DNA of 32,516 nucleotides, taken from contig JAJEIT010000045.1 of NCBI GenBank assembly GCA_022827945.1, positions 1 through 32,516 of the forward strand, written 5' to 3'. The position numbers were made by a program, and so were the translations under genes. Source of the stretch: Dehalococcoidia bacterium. GTDB lineage: Bacteria; Chloroflexota; Dehalococcoidia; Tepidiformales; Tepidiformaceae. The notes under the pieces are model-generated. The model saw only the letters and a program-made list of their open reading frames with translations, made no database searches and was not told where the DNA came from. The number at the start of each line of letters is the position of its first letter. The first letter of the stretch is position 1. Shown here piece by piece: positions 30,998 to 32,516 of this stretch.

Positions 30998-32516
30998 ATG
31001 CCCAGCCAATCGAAGCAGGAGTGGCTCGAAGGGACGTACCGCAAGGCGGTCGAGCGCAACCCCGAGCGCGCCGAGTCGTTCCGCACCACCGGCGAGACCG
31101 TCCTCGACCCCGTCTACGCGCCTGAGGACGGCTCCGCCAACGGCGACCTCGGCTTCCCTGGCGAGTACCCCTTCACCCGCGGCGTCCAGCCCACGATGTA
31201 CCGCGGGCGCCTCTGGACCATGCGCCAGTACGCCGGCTTCGGCACGGCCGAAGAGTCGAACGAGCGCTACCGCTACCTCCTCGATCAGGGCCAGACGGGC
31301 CTCTCCGTCGCCTTCGACCTCCCCACCCAGATCGGCTACGACTCCGACGACTCCATGGCCATGGGCGAGGTCGGCAAGGTCGGTGTCGCCATCGACTCGA
31401 TCGACGACATGCGCACGCTGTTCAAGGAGATCCCGCTCGACCGCGTCACCACCTCGATGACCATCAACGGCACCGCAGCCGTCCTCCTCGGCCTCTACAT
31501 CGCTGTGGGCAAGGAGCAGGGCGTACCCCTCGACAAGCTCGGCGGCACCGTCCAGAACGACATCCTCAAGGAGTACATCACCCGCGGGACGTGGATCTAT
31601 CCGCCTACGCCGAGCATGCGGCTCATCACGGACGTCTTCAGCTTCTGCTCGGAGAACGTCCCCCGCTGGAACACCATCTCCATCTCCGGCTACCACATGC
31701 GCGAAGCGGGCTGCACCGCCGCCCAGGAGATTGCCTTCACCCTCGCCAACGGCATCGCCTACGTCGATGCCGCCGTCTCCGCCGGCCTCGACGTCGACGC
31801 TTTCGCCGGGCGGCTCAGCTTTTTCTTCGCCTGCCACAACAACCTGCTGGAGGAGGTGTGCAAGTTCCGCGCCGCGCGCCGTCTCTGGGCCACGATCATG
31901 AAGGAGCGCTTCGAGGCCAAAAGCCCGCGCTCCATGATGATGCGCTTCCACACGCAGACCGGCGGCGCCACCCTCACCGCCCAGCAGCCCGAGAACAACA
32001 TCGTCCGCACCACGCTCCAGGCCCTCGCCGCCGTCCTCGGCGGGACCCAGTCGCTCCACACCAACTCGATGGACGAAGCCCTCTCCCTCCCCACCGAGAA
32101 GGCGGTCCAGATCGCGCTCCGAACGCAGCAGGTGATCGGCTTCGAGAGCGGTGTCGGCGATGTCATCGACCCGCTCGGCGGCTCCTGGTACATCGAGTCC
32201 ATGACCGACCGCCTCGAAGGCGAGGCGCGCGACTACCTGAAGACCATCGAGGACCTCGGCGGAGCGCCTGCCGCCCTCGAGCAGGGCTTCCAGCAGCGCG
32301 AGATCCAGGAAGCCTCCTACCGCTACCAGCGCGAGATCGAGGAGAAGGACCGCGTCATCGTCGGCGTGAACGACTTCACCGTGACCGGCGAGGAGCCCCC
32401 CGAGCTCCTGCGCGTCGACCCCTCCATCGGCCAGCGCCAGGTCGAGCGCCTGCAGGCCCTACGCGCCGAGCGCGACAACGCCGCCGCCGATGCCGCCATC
32501 GCCGCCCTCGAGGAGG
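30998..32516 (+). CDS. Methylmalonyl-CoA mutase-type large subunit (3' truncated)
   Basis: The first 506 residues of an acyl-CoA mutase large subunit are present; the frame runs off the window. The TIM-barrel substrate domain is complete up to the tail: [17 protein letters not shown] (Tyr78 is the residue that favours methylmalonyl-CoA; isobutyryl-CoA mutases have Phe here), [40 protein letters not shown] and [17 protein letters not shown]. It isomerises (R)-methylmalonyl-CoA to succinyl-CoA with adenosylcobalamin. No B12-binding domain is seen before the window end; in many Chloroflexota and archaea it is a separate subunit. A low-homology charged coiled coil closes the visible part. Confidence 0.9.
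   Translation, partial: MPSQSKQEWLEGTYRKAVERNPERAESFRTTGETVLDPVYAPEDGSANGDLGFPGEYPFTRGVQPTMYRGRLWTMRQYAGFGTAEESNERYRYLLDQGQTGLSVAFDLPTQIGYDSDDSMAMGEVGKVGVAIDSIDDMRTLFKEIPLDRVTTSMTINGTAAVLLGLYIAVGKEQGVPLDKLGGTVQNDILKEYITRGTWIYPPTPSMRLITDVFSFCSENVPRWNTISISGYHMREAGCTAAQEIAFTLANGIAYVDAAVSAGLDVDAFAGRLSFFFACHNNLLEEVCKFRAARRLWATIMKERFEAKSPRSMMMRFHTQTGGATLTAQQPENNIVRTTLQALAAVLGGTQSLHTNSMDEALSLPTEKAVQIALRTQQVIGFESGVGDVIDPLGGSWYIESMTDRLEGEARDYLKTIEDLGGAPAALEQGFQQREIQEASYRYQREIEEKDRVIVGVNDFTVTGEEPPELLRVDPSIGQRQVERLQALRAERDNAAADAAIAALEE

Noticed and set aside
1-32516. CRISPR arrays, insertion sequences, integrases, toxin-antitoxin or restriction genes
   Set aside because: None of the proteins read as transposase, integrase, nuclease or toxin, and I saw no regularly spaced direct repeats.

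Overview
This is a GC-rich bacterial chromosome segment with densely packed genes on both strands, three tRNAs with encoded CCA ends, and no phage, insertion-sequence or CRISPR signature. The gene set combines F420-type oxidoreductases (one LLM-type, two PPOX-type), cytochromes P450, a phosphofructokinase with the PPi-type residue pair, a DUF3090-type protein, epoxide hydrolases and a methylmalonyl-CoA mutase-type subunit. This fits a rod-shaped Chloroflexota (Dehalococcoidia-like) or possibly an actinobacterial lineage. The assignment is inferred from gene content only; no rRNA or marker tree is available here.

Layout: (1) 1-4007, + strand: a cell-elongation operon mreC(partial)-mreD-mrdA(PBP2)-rodA with overlapping or nearly overlapping genes. 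(2) 4128-7890: a cyclase-family hydrolase, then two divergently transcribed cytochromes P450 sharing a 214-bp control region with a perfect palindrome. (3) 8092-9132: an orphan Fe(III)-binding lipoprotein behind an IdeR/DtxR-like box. (4) 9393-9708, - strand: tRNA-Gln, tRNA-Leu and tRNA-Gly. (5) 9816-15081, - strand: a compact run of seven genes (F420/FMN PPOX enzyme, Bcp peroxiredoxin, gamma-glutamyltransferase-like enzyme, APH-fold phosphotransferase, a helical DUF6285-like protein, QueD/PTPS, a Cys-rich protein). (6) 15202-17107, + strand: a thioredoxin domain fused to a large conserved-looking domain I cannot name, and an 81-residue Cys-rich protein. (7) 17130-21542, - strand: a two-domain rhodanese, then an S9 peptidase translationally coupled to an M24 aminopeptidase. 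(8) 21627-23871, + strand: a membrane-anchored molybdopterin oxidoreductase with an internal Tat-like motif, a frameshifted HAD hydrolase and a DUF3090 protein. (9) 23880-25868: an sEH-type epoxide hydrolase and an LLM F420 oxidoreductase, divergent around a palindrome. (10) 26065-32516, + strand: TypA/BipA, a second PPOX protein, the PFK, an mEH-type epoxide hydrolase and a methylmalonyl-CoA mutase large subunit cut by the window end.

Taken together the accessory genes suggest oxidation and ring or epoxide opening of hydrophobic substrates (P450s, two unrelated epoxide hydrolases, flavin/F420 enzymes, cyclase-family hydrolase), with propionyl-CoA-type products entering central metabolism through the mutase. 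That link is inference. A recurring -10-like TAnnnT element lies 6-70 nt upstream of most transcription-unit starts, in two cases so close that the mRNA should be leaderless.

The most notable items are the Sec/Tat-style fusion oxidoreductase, the thioredoxin fusion protein, the D104/K124 PFK, the iron box, the two palindromes between divergent catabolic genes, and the single-base frameshift in the HAD gene. I found no multi-gene cluster that I can claim with confidence as a new system.
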